In this document: in pieces, positions 1 to 6,085 of the stretch
Numbering within the stretch: the stretch's first letter is position 1
Layout: each line of letters starts with the position of its first letter
Source of the DNA: an uncultured Lachnospiraceae bacterium
Lineage (GTDB): Bacteria > Bacillota_A > Clostridia > Lachnospirales > Lachnospiraceae
NCBI GenBank assembly: GCA_900553635.1
Contig: USDU01000060.1
Coordinates: 1-11,627 of the forward strand
Reading direction: 5' to 3'
DNA: 11,627 bases
Notes under the pieces: model-generated
The model's database searches: none
What the model was told of the DNA's origin: nothing
What the model saw: the letters and a program-made list of their open reading frames with translations, nothing else
Translations under genes and position numbers: made by a program

Positions 1-159
1 GATCGGTTCTTCCAGATCGGTTTCCGGCTCCCGGTACTGATACTGTAATTGCTCCTGCACCGATTTCTGATATGGATCTGAAGCGGACTGCTGGTAAGCA
101 TTCTCCGTTGCCTGATTTACATTCTCATTTACAGTGTCGTTGTTGTACATGTCGTCCAT
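1..159 (-). CDS. Partial hypothetical protein, N-terminus only
   Basis: The first 53 codons of a minus-strand gene are visible; the rest lies beyond the left edge. The ATG (157-159) is preceded by a GGGAGA ribosome binding site and a plausible promoter at 221-249. The visible part is hydrophilic, rich in Asn, Gln, Glu and Tyr, with no membrane segment or recognised motif, so it looks like a disordered leader. In Clostridia such leaders often precede small membrane domains (DUF4190, TM2 or CD225 types), and these can sit beside DUF2752 genes as here. That is inference; the domain that would show it is not in the window. It lies just downstream of the DUF2752 gene on the same strand. Confidence 0.6.
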   Translation of the reverse strand, partial: MDDMYNNDTVNENVNQATENAYQQSASDPYQKSVQEQLQYQYREPETDLEEPI

Positions 160-220
160 AACGTATCTCCCTCTTCTCTGTGGCTTCAACGAGTCTCGCC
201 GCCCTGTCTGTTTCTTCCTC

Positions 221-249
221 AGTGTATCATTTTCCGGCAGTTCCGGCAA
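221..249 (-). promoter_or_regulatory. Putative sigma-A promoter of the left-edge gene
   Basis: Read on the minus strand: -35 TTGCCG (244-249), 17-base spacer, -10 TACACT (221-226) preceded by TGA, which makes an extended -10. It points at the start codon at 159. Both hexamers match consensus at four of six positions, so it is plausible but not strong. The spacer and -35 contain the tandem TTCCGGCA repeat seen on the plus strand. Confidence 0.45.
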
Positions 250-287
250 CAGATTTCATAAAACCTTAACCTTTTCCCAACTGTTTC

Positions 288-809
288 CTAAGCAAATATG
301 GCATGCACCACCTCATACAGGGTCCGCCCCGGATCTTCCACGCTCACCGGGAAATCATATATCATACGCCACAGATACAGACCAATCTCCCAGAGCAGCA
401 GAACAATCAGAACCCATGTCCACATTTTTGCCTGTTTATTTCTTCGATTTTCCACATCTGCTTTCGATTTTCCACTTTTTATGCAATCCCGGATTTCCTC
501 CTCCGGTTCGAATTCCTCACGATTCACCAGGTAACGCTGTACACCAAACATGACTCCCGCCACCATCCATCCGTACACCGGCGGCTGCATTTTCCACGCC
601 GCAGCCAAATGTCCCGTCAGAACCAGTCTCAGCGCCCGGGTCATCCCGCAGCCCGGGCACGGCAGCCCAAGCAGAATCTGCATGGGACAAAACCGGTCAA
701 ACAAAAGATGCGTCACCGTCCAATATACCGCCAGTGCCGCAATCGCCGGAAGCAGAGCATGAATATCTTTTCCAATCAGCCTTAAGCCCTTTCTGATACG
801 CTGATACAT
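288..809 (-). CDS. DUF2752 family small membrane protein
   Basis: A 173-residue protein with the DUF2752 hallmark CPGCGMTRA (residues 51-59) between hydrophobic segments at about 17-37, 78-95 and 129-148. The biochemical function of the family is not established; the CPxCGxTR motif could bind metal or be redox active, but that is inference. Start chosen: ATG at 807-809, preceded by TAGGAGG four bases upstream. A longer reading from a TTG at 830 would run through that ribosome binding site and is rejected. Between the motif-bearing segments and the last helix lies a charged stretch (about residues 97-128, Glu/Lys/Arg rich), probably cytoplasmic. It lies on the same strand as the left-edge gene and downstream of the fba terminator. 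No clear promoter was found in the 54 bases between that terminator and the start, so it may depend on read-through. Confidence 0.85.
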   Translation of the reverse strand: MYQRIRKGLRLIGKDIHALLPAIAALAVYWTVTHLLFDRFCPMQILLGLPCPGCGMTRALRLVLTGHLAAAWKMQPPVYGWMVAGVMFGVQRYLVNREEFEPEEEIRDCIKSGKSKADVENRRNKQAKMWTWVLIVLLLWEIGLYLWRMIYDFPVSVEDPGRTLYEVVHAIFA

Positions 810-863
810 GTTTCCTCCTAAATGAGACAAAATGCGTTCCGCGAATTTGACTCGTTGCCCGCA

Positions 864-896
864 TAAACAAAGAAGACCGCAGATCTCTCTGCGGTC
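864..896 (-). terminator. Rho-independent terminator of fba
   Basis: On the minus strand a perfect 9-bp stem (GACCGCAGA, loop GAGA, TCTGCGGTC; arms 888-896 and 875-883) is followed by a T-rich run (TTCTTTGTTT). It lies about 30 bases after the fba stop codon. Confidence 0.85.
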
Positions 897-926
897 CTCT
901 GAAATATTCGGTTTCGTCAGTAAGAC

Positions 927-1865
927 TTAAGCCTTTCCTGCGCTTCCCAGTACGTCCTGAATCTTGTGAGCAACAACATCCTTTACGTTCTGACGAGCTA
1001 CGGTCAGGTACTGTCTCGGATCGAAGTAATCCGGATGCGCGTTCATAACCTCGCGGATACCTGCTGTCAGGCCCAGACGAAGGTCAGAGTCGATGTTAAT
1101 CTTGCAGACTGCAGATCTGGCAGCCTCACGCAGCTGATCCTCCGGAACACCGATAGCATCCTTCAGAGCTCCGCCGTTCTCGTTGATGATCTTTACATAC
1201 TCCTGCGGTACGCTGGAAGCGCCGTGAAGAACGATCGGGAATCCCGGGATCTTCTTCTCGATCTCATGCAGGATATCGAAACGAAGCTGCGGCTTTGTGC
1301 CCGGCTTGAACTTGAATGCACCGTGGCTTGTACCGATAGCGATTGCCAGAGAGTCAACGCCAGTCTTGTCAACGAACTCCTCAACCTCTTCCGGCTGTGT
1401 ATAAGAAGAATCCTCAGCAGAAACCTTTACATCATCCTCGATACCGGCAAGCTTACCAAGCTCTGCCTCTACTACTACGCCGTGAGCATGTGCATACTCA
1501 ACAACCTTCTTTGTGATCTCGATGTTCTCCTGGAACGGATACTTGGATGCATCGATCATAACGGAAGTAAATCCACCGTCTACACAGGACTTGCAGATAT
1601 CGAAATCTGCGCCGTGATCCAGATGCAGAGCGATCGGAATATCCGGGTTCTCGATAACTGCTGCCTCAACAAGCTTTCTCAGATAAGTAGCGTTTGCATA
1701 CTTTCTTGCGCCTGCGGAAACCTGCAGGATAACCGGGGACTTCAGCTCGCCAGCTGCCTCAGTGATAGCCTGAACGATCTCCATGTTGTTTACGTTGAAA
1801 GCACCGATAGCGTAACCGCCCTCATAGGCTTTCTTAAACATCTCTGTTGTTGTAACTAATGCCAT
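927..1865 (-). CDS. fba: Class II fructose-1,6-bisphosphate aldolase
   Basis: A 312-residue cytosolic zinc enzyme that cleaves fructose-1,6-bisphosphate to dihydroxyacetone phosphate and glyceraldehyde-3-phosphate in glycolysis. It is a full-length (beta/alpha)8 barrel. HLDHG at 81-85 supplies the catalytic base Asp83 and zinc ligand His84; EAELGKLAGIEDD begins at 133; GTSHGAFKF at 178-186 carries zinc ligand His181; LHGASSVP at 213-220 carries His214; KINIDSDLR at 255-263 binds substrate phosphate and lies after the insertion typical of the FBP type rather than the shorter GatY/KbaY tagatose type. Start: ATG at 1863-1865 behind GAGGAG. It has its own promoter and terminator, so it is a single-gene unit, as expected for a housekeeping enzyme. 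Because a tagatose-bisphosphate aldolase partner subunit lies at the right end without a visible catalytic partner, a side role there is possible but not shown. Confidence 0.95.
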   Translation of the reverse strand: MALVTTTEMFKKAYEGGYAIGAFNVNNMEIVQAITEAAGELKSPVILQVSAGARKYANATYLRKLVEAAVIENPDIPIALHLDHGADFDICKSCVDGGFTSVMIDASKYPFQENIEITKKVVEYAHAHGVVVEAELGKLAGIEDDVKVSAEDSSYTQPEEVEEFVDKTGVDSLAIAIGTSHGAFKFKPGTKPQLRFDILHEIEKKIPGFPIVLHGASSVPQEYVKIINENGGALKDAIGVPEDQLREAARSAVCKINIDSDLRLGLTAGIREVMNAHPDYFDPRQYLTVARQNVKDVVAHKIQDVLGSAGKA

Positions 1866-1907
1866 GATTATCTCCTCACTTTACATGATATTTTTAGGAT
1901 CGTGCTT

Positions 1908-1936
1908 AGTATACTACAAAATTGTATTTTCATCAA
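1908..1936 (-). promoter_or_regulatory. Sigma-A promoter of fba
   Basis: Minus strand: -35 TTGATG (1931-1936), exact 17-base spacer, -10 TATACT (1908-1913), about 43 bases from the -10 to the fba start codon. The rest of the intergenic region up to 2050 is A/T rich, with no hairpin or gene that I can support. Confidence 0.75.
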
Positions 1937-2051
1937 TGCAAAATTTGAAAAAAATGTGTAAAAACAAGCTTTTCGTTCATATAATGATAAATATGCCATT
2001 TTTCATCTAACTTCTGGACTTATGCGCCAATCTGTGCTACCGTTATACATG

Positions 2052-2081
2052 TTGGCACATCATTTTTTACTATATTATAAA
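2052..2081 (+). promoter_or_regulatory. Putative promoter of the purF-like gene
   Basis: -35 TTGGCA (2052-2057) with -10 TATAAA (2076-2081) at an 18-base spacing; the overlapping TATTAT (2073-2078) at 15 bases is an alternative -10. The predicted leader is very short, about a dozen bases before the GGGAG ribosome binding site at 2091-2095. An imperfect inverted repeat (TGTGC at 2033, GCACA at 2055) overlaps the -35. Confidence 0.5.
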
Positions 2082-2100
2082 GAAGAAAAAGGGAGAAATT

Positions 2101-3507
2101 ATGGGAGGATTATTTGGCGTCGCATCCAAAAGCGACTGTTTGTTTGACCTGTTTTTCGGAACGGACTATCATTCCCATCTGGGAACACGCCGGGGCGGTA
2201 TGGCCGTCTATGGTGAAAATGGCTTCGACCGCGCCATCCACAACATCGAAAACACTCCGTTTCGAACCAAGTTCGATCGGGATATGCAGGAAATGAAAGG
2301 AAACTTAGGCGTAGGCTGCATCTCCGACTACGAGCCCCAGCCGCTGCTGGTACGCTCCCACCACGGCACCTTCGCTATCACCACCGTAGGCCGCATCAAT
2401 AACGCAAAAGAGCTGACCAAACAAATCTTTGATCGTGGAAATGCACATTTTCTGGAAATGAGCGGCGGCGACATCAACCCCACTGAACTGGTGGCAGCCC
2501 TCATCAACCAGAAGCTGAATCTGATCGACGGCATCCGCTATGCCCAGGAACAGATTGACGGCTCTTTAAGCTTCCTGATCCTGACCCCCAAGGGTATCTA
2601 CGCGGCCCGTGACCGCCTGGGACGGACGCCTCTGGTCATCGGAAAGAAAGAGGAGGCCTTCTGTGTCTCCTTCGAAGATTTTGCCTATCTGAATCTGGGC
2701 TACGATACCGAACATGTCCTGGGATCCGGCGAAGTAGATATCATCACCCCGGAGGGCTACAAGACCCTGATTACCCCCGGAAAGGACATGAAGATCTGCA
2801 CCTTCCTGTGGGTCTATTACGGCTACCCATCCAGCACCTACGAAGGCCTGAGCGTCGAAAAAATGCGCTACCGCAGCGGTGAACTGATGGCTAAACGGGA
2901 CAACGTCAAGCCTGACACCGTCGCAGGCGTCCCCGACAGCGGTCTGGCAGCCGCCATCGGATACTCCAACGCCTCAGGAATCCCGTTTTCCCGTCCCTTT
3001 ATCAAATACACACCCACCTGGCCCCGCTCCTTCATGCCCACGATCCAGAGCAAACGGAACCTGATAGCGAAAATGAAGCTGATCCCGGTCCACGACCTGA
3101 TCGAAGGCAAGAGCCTGCTGCTCATCGACGACTCCATTGTCCGCGGCACCCAGCTGGGTGAGACCACCGAATTCCTGTACCACAGCGGAGCCAAAGAAGT
3201 CCATATCCGACCTGCATGTCCGCCTATCCTGTACGGCTGCAAATACCTGAACTTCTCCCGCTCCACCTCGGAAATGGAGCTGATCTCCCGCCGGGTCATC
3301 GAAAAGCTGGAAAACGGCCATGTTACCGACGAGATCCTGAAGGAATACGCCGACCCCGAATCGGCCCGCTACGAATCCATGCAGGAAGAAATCCGTCGTC
3401 AGCTTAACTTCACCACCCTACGCTTCAATCGTCTGGATGACCTCATTGAAGCCACCGGTCTGGACAAGAGTAAGCTCTGTACCTATTGCTGGGACGGCGA
3501 GGAGTAA
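2101..3507 (+). CDS. Amidophosphoribosyltransferase-like protein (PurF family), glutaminase site degenerate
   Basis: A 468-residue PurF homologue: N-terminal Ntn-hydrolase (glutaminase) fold about 1-235 and C-terminal phosphoribosyltransferase domain about 240-400. The PRPP loop LLLIDDSIVRGTQ (339-351) is intact. Cysteines at 233 (KICTFLW), 380 (YGCKY), 460 and 463 (LCTYC) match, by my alignment from memory, the four [4Fe-4S] ligands of the Bacillus-type enzyme. True PurF starts Met-Cys, the Cys becoming the glutaminase nucleophile; here the protein starts MGGLFGV, with Gly where Cys should be. The oxyanion-hole Asn-Gly is Val-Gly (96-97), and the positions of the glutamine-binding Arg and Asp seem to be Cys73 and Pro127. 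So PRPP binding is likely but use of glutamine is not; it may use free ammonia or have another role. The start is fixed by GGGAG at 2091-2095. It is a single-gene unit with no other purine gene beside it. Databases would probably label it purF. Confidence 0.85.
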   Translation: MGGLFGVASKSDCLFDLFFGTDYHSHLGTRRGGMAVYGENGFDRAIHNIENTPFRTKFDRDMQEMKGNLGVGCISDYEPQPLLVRSHHGTFAITTVGRINNAKELTKQIFDRGNAHFLEMSGGDINPTELVAALINQKLNLIDGIRYAQEQIDGSLSFLILTPKGIYAARDRLGRTPLVIGKKEEAFCVSFEDFAYLNLGYDTEHVLGSGEVDIITPEGYKTLITPGKDMKICTFLWVYYGYPSSTYEGLSVEKMRYRSGELMAKRDNVKPDTVAGVPDSGLAAAIGYSNASGIPFSRPFIKYTPTWPRSFMPTIQSKRNLIAKMKLIPVHDLIEGKSLLLIDDSIVRGTQLGETTEFLYHSGAKEVHIRPACPPILYGCKYLNFSRSTSEMELISRRVIEKLENGHVTDEILKEYADPESARYESMQEEIRRQLNFTTLRFNRLDDLIEATGLDKSKLCTYCWDGEE

Positions 3508-3520
3508 TTGTCGATATCAG

Positions 3521-3557
3521 AAAAAGAGGCGAGCTGCGGCGCAGCTCGCCTCTTTTT
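3521..3557. terminator. Bidirectional Rho-independent terminator
   Basis: Perfect 17-bp stem (arms 3521-3537 and 3541-3557) with a three-base loop. A5 flanks one side and T5 the other, so it can end transcription in both directions. It lies 14 bases after the purF-like stop codon and also faces the IIBCD operon arriving from the right. Confidence 0.92.
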
Positions 3558-3574
3558 CGTTCGTTTTATTATAA

Positions 3575-3623
3575 AGAGAGGGCGCTGTTCACCGGCCTTA
3601 AGCCGGAAAACAGCGCCCTCTCT
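3575..3623 (-). terminator. Large hairpin, probable terminator of the PTS IIBCD operon
   Basis: A perfect 15-bp outer stem (3575-3589 with 3609-3623) and an inner 5-bp stem (3592-3596 with 3602-3606) lie 80 bases after the IID stop codon. On the minus strand it is followed by TTTATAATAAAA, a broken rather than continuous T-run, so termination may be completed by the neighbouring bidirectional hairpin. Confidence 0.7.
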
Positions 3624-3702
3624 GGGATTTCAGGTTATCATAACCGTCGCCTATATCACTCTCCTGAGAGAAGCATAAGCCACTATGTAATTCTCAAATA
3701 CC

Positions 3703-4524
3703 TTAGAAGATTCCTACCAGTGCTCCCAGCAGACCTACTACCAGCAGAAGTCCGATACAAGCAACCGGAGTCCAGCCTTTCTTCTTAATCAGGAAGTACA
3801 GGCCAAGAGTAATGCCAAGCGGAATCAGCTTCGGCAGGATGCCATCCAGAATGCTCTGGATAACGATCGGGCTATCGCCGTTCTCGATGGTCAGGGCAAC
3901 AGTTGTTCCACCATAGTTAGATGTCAGAGCACCAACTACGAATACACCCAGCATAGAAGCTGCACGAGTGAACTCTTTTGCGTTTGCTGTCAGAATCTCG
4001 ATAGCCTTAGAACCAAGTTCATAGGACCAGTTCATCAGGAAGAAACGCAGAGCCATCTGAACAATGTTGAAGATTAACAGGAACAGGATAGGTCCTGCAA
4101 TAGAACCGTTGATAGCCATGTTCGCTGTAATACCTGCTGTAATCGGAACCAGAGTGAACCAGAACAGAGCGTCACCGATACCACCCAGGGGTCCCATAGC
4201 TGCAACACGTACCGCACGGATTGTGTTGATGTCTGCCTTCTGCTGCTCCATAGAAAGTACAATACCCATTACGAATGTTACCAGGAACGGATGAGTATTG
4301 AAGAACTCCAGGTTGTGCTGCATAGAAGTTGAAAGGTCTTCCTTATCGGTATGGATTTTCTCCAGTCCCGGAAGGATACAGTAAAGCCATCCTGCTGCCT
4401 GCATTCTCTCATAGTTGAAAGAACCCTGCAGATTCAGAGAACGCCATACCATTTTGTTAAGAGTCTTTTTGTCAAGCGGCTGAGCCGGTGTTAAATTCTT
4501 GTAAGTTGTAGCATTAGATGCCAT
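3703..4524 (-). CDS. PTS mannose/fructose/sorbose family IID component
   Basis: A 273-residue membrane subunit of a mannose-family sugar phosphotransferase permease; IIC and IID together form the translocation channel. The N-terminal soluble part (about 17-60, with LDKKTLNKMVWRSL and SFNYERMQAAGWLY) is the family signature, followed by HPFLVTFVMGIVLSMEQQ (78-95) and MGPLGGIGDALFW (110-122). Hydrophobic segments follow at about 145-165, 190-205, 230-246 and 252-272. Start: ATG at 4522-4524, preceded by GGAGG at 4533-4537; it overlaps the end of IIC by 11 bases, which implies translational coupling. An upstream extension to 4614 lies wholly inside IIC and is rejected. The neighbours (AgaS, NagA, KbaZ) suggest GalNAc or galactosamine as substrate; the subunit alone does not show this. 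Confidence 0.93.
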   Translation of the reverse strand: MASNATTYKNLTPAQPLDKKTLNKMVWRSLNLQGSFNYERMQAAGWLYCILPGLEKIHTDKEDLSTSMQHNLEFFNTHPFLVTFVMGIVLSMEQQKADINTIRAVRVAAMGPLGGIGDALFWFTLVPITAGITANMAINGSIAGPILFLLIFNIVQMALRFFLMNWSYELGSKAIEILTANAKEFTRAASMLGVFVVGALTSNYGGTTVALTIENGDSPIVIQSILDGILPKLIPLGITLGLYFLIKKKGWTPVACIGLLLVVGLLGALVGIF

Positions 4525-5323
4525 CCTCTTCACCTCCGTTTCCACCATTTCCAGCGTTCTGCTTAATAGCAACGCGAGTCTGGAAGTCGTACAGTGCAAT
4601 TGCGATACCAACAAAAGCTACCAGAAGCAGAGCAGAACCGCTCAGATCCGGGATGTAGCCAATGATAGTAGCAAGTGTGAAACCTGCGAAATAGATTCCC
4701 CACAGGTCGTTGGAAAGCATGATACGAAGCAGAATAGCAAATCCAACGAAACGCATCATTCCACCAGCGGTGCTGAGACCGGTCATGATCCAAGCGTATT
4801 TCTCAGAAATAGCGGTCAGAGTCTCGCCAAGTGCGCTTCCGCCAAGCAGACCAGCTACACAAACGATTGCGAACAGAAGTCCCAGAGCGCCCATAGCCAG
4901 GTAGTTCAGACGAACGATACCCTTTGCATCTGCCTTCTCAGCCATCTTGTCTGCTGTAGACATCAGCGGGGACATAACGGTGAACAGCAGAGTTACCATG
5001 TACTGACCGATCAGAGCGAACGGAACAGCAAGTCCAACTGCTGCGCTGGTGTCAAGACCAGAAGAAATAGCGAATACAGTAGCCATGATTCCACCGATTA
5101 CGGCGTTAGGCGGCTGAGCTCCACCAACCGGCATGTTACCGATAGTCATTAACTGATAAGTACCACCTACGATAAGTCCTGTCTGCAGGTCACCAAGGAT
5201 TGCTCCGATGACTGCTCCTGTTACGATAGGCTGGTACAGAGATTCCAATAAGTCGAACTGGTCGATGGCCACGATGAAGGACCATACAGCAACCAGTAAA
5301 ATCTGAATTGCGTTAAAACTCAT
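4514..5323 (-). CDS. PTS mannose/fructose/sorbose family IIC component
   Basis: A 269-residue integral membrane protein, most of it hydrophobic. The family signature QPIVTGAVIGAILGD (31-45) is followed by GLIVGGTYQLMTIGNMPVGG (49-68) and QPPNAVIGGIMATVFAI. It forms the sugar path with IID. The start ATG (5321-5323) has GGAGA about 12 bases upstream, a rather long spacing. The C-terminal tail is Gly/Glu rich (ending GGNGGEEDGI), and its codons contain the IID ribosome binding site, so part of this tail may be shaped by translation signals rather than function. It lies 67 bases downstream of IIB with no terminator or clear promoter between, so the three genes are likely one transcript. Substrate by context: GalNAc or GalN. 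Confidence 0.93.
   Translation of the reverse strand: MSFNAIQILLVAVWSFIVAIDQFDLLESLYQPIVTGAVIGAILGDLQTGLIVGGTYQLMTIGNMPVGGAQPPNAVIGGIMATVFAISSGLDTSAAVGLAVPFALIGQYMVTLLFTVMSPLMSTADKMAEKADAKGIVRLNYLAMGALGLLFAIVCVAGLLGGSALGETLTAISEKYAWIMTGLSTAGGMMRFVGFAILLRIMLSNDLWGIYFAGFTLATIIGYIPDLSGSALLLVAFVGIAIALYDFQTRVAIKQNAGNGGNGGEEDGI
4525..4537 (-). promoter_or_regulatory. Ribosome binding site of IID embedded in the end of IIC
   Basis: GGAGG (4533-4537 on the minus strand) is 8 bases before the IID ATG and is translated as part of the IIC tail (Gly-Gly-Glu-Glu). This decides the IID start and couples its translation to that of IIC. Confidence 0.8.
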
Positions 5324-5390
5324 GATTTATACAATCTCCTTTCCAATAAGTATAAAGCTGCTTAAAATCCCCCTCATAGGAATTCACAAC

Positions 5391-5867
5391 TTATTTGAAC
5401 AGCTTCTCAATGTTCTCCGCTGCCTCGGTCGGAACACGACGAATCTCGAGTTCCACACCCAGATCACGAAGCTTTGCAAATGCAGCTACATCCGCGTCGT
5501 CTACGGCTACAGAGCCTGCAACCTGACGCTTGCCGTCTGCCATATGCATGTTGCCGATGTTTACCTTCTTAATCGGCACGCCACCCTCTACCAGCTTCAG
5601 AACATCCTGCGGATTCTCACATACAATGAAAATCAGCTGCTTATCGGACGCCTTGTGGATAGTAGAGATGGTCTTTTCAATGGTCCAGTAACGCATGGAA
5701 GCATATGCCGGAGCTGCCATATCCATCAGTCCCTGACGAAGCTTGTTTCCAGCTACTTCATCATTGGCTACCAGGATTAAATTTGCACCGATGGTTCCAC
5801 ACCACTGTGTTGCAACCTGTCCGTGAACCAGACGGTTGTCAATACGTGTTAAAACGATATTGGGCAT
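5391..5867 (-). CDS. PTS mannose/fructose/sorbose family IIB component
   Basis: A 158-residue cytosolic phosphotransfer subunit that takes phosphate from IIA and gives it to the sugar during uptake. The N-terminal RIDNRLVHGQV (residues 8-18) is diagnostic of the family, with His15 as the phosphorylated residue. The rest (WTIEKTISTIH, VKKVNIGNMH-like segment near 105-112, C-terminal helix TEAAENIEKLF) fits a complete IIB. Start: ATG at 5865-5867, because AAGGAGGG sits eight bases upstream; ATG at 5871-5873 (two codons earlier) is too close to the ribosome binding site, and a longer reading to 5912 lacks one. It is the first gene of the IIB-IIC-IID operon and divergent from the AraC-type regulator. 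Its matching IIA is not in this operon but behind agaS at 7632-8066. Confidence 0.94.
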   Translation of the reverse strand: MPNIVLTRIDNRLVHGQVATQWCGTIGANLILVANDEVAGNKLRQGLMDMAAPAYASMRYWTIEKTISTIHKASDKQLIFIVCENPQDVLKLVEGGVPIKKVNIGNMHMADGKRQVAGSVAVDDADVAAFAKLRDLGVELEIRRVPTEAAENIEKLFK

Positions 5868-5921
5868 TTTCATTCCCTCCTTGTTATGATGTACCCCGAA
5901 AATCCCCTTCAAGGTGACTTT

Positions 5922-5927
5922 ATTATA
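5922..5927 (-). promoter_or_regulatory. Putative -10 element of the PTS IIBCD operon
   Basis: A perfect TATAAT on the minus strand, about 55 bases before the IIB start. At 17 bases upstream the -35 position reads AATACA, far from consensus, which suggests a promoter that needs an activator. The 21-bp-spaced repeat at 5952-5985 lies directly upstream of that -35 position. I saw no GG/GC pair of a sigma-54 promoter, which drives some mannose-family PTS operons. Confidence 0.5.
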
Positions 5928-5951
5928 TCTTATTTGATTCTTTTTGTATTT

Positions 5952-5985
5952 GTAGTTTTTAGTTGATTTCGTGTTGTTTTTAGTT
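5952..5985 (+). repeat. 21-bp-spaced direct repeat, candidate AraC-family operator
   Basis: GTAGTTTTTAGTT (5952-5964) and GTTGTTTTTAGTT (5973-5985) match at 12 of 13 bases and lie 21 bp apart, two helical turns. Relative to the predicted IIBCD transcription start (about 5915) they span roughly -37 to -70, the usual site for an AraC-family activator touching a poor -35. A third TTTTTAG occurs at 6008-6014, 31 bp from the second. The region is T-rich, so chance similarity is possible. Confidence 0.45.
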
Positions 5986-6032
5986 TCTGTTAATCAAGTT
6001 TATTCTTTTTTTAGAATTGCTTCGTTGTTTTC

Positions 6033-6061
6033 TGGACATTCTGACAAAAAAAAGCTATAAT
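6033..6061 (+). promoter_or_regulatory. Sigma-A promoter of the AraC-family regulator
   Basis: -35 TGGACA (6033-6038), 17-base spacer, -10 TATAAT (6056-6061). This is near consensus, so the regulator is probably made without activation. The GGAGG ribosome binding site is at 6075-6079. Confidence 0.8.
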
Positions 6062-6085
6062 GAATTCCATATATGGAGGTAATTT

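Noticed and set aside
966..1859. Long open frame opposite fba
   Set aside because: It is the antisense shadow of a high-quality fba gene, has no ribosome binding site and looks like no protein family.
1980..1985. TATAAT as an alternative upstream promoter for the purF-like gene
   Set aside because: The -35 position (TGTAAA) is poor, and a better-placed promoter exists at 2052-2081.
4525..4614. N-terminal extension of IID
   Set aside because: It lies inside the IIC coding region, lacks family similarity, and a good ribosome binding site precedes the internal ATG at 4524.
5360..5912. GGGGATTTT present both in the IIB leader and in the IIB-IIC gap
   Set aside because: A nine-base match without conserved flanks or structure can be chance in G- and T-rich leaders.
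5868..6085. Sigma-54 promoter for the mannose-family PTS operon
   Set aside because: No GG and GC pair with the required spacing was seen on the minus strand, and the neighbouring regulator is AraC-type rather than LevR-type.
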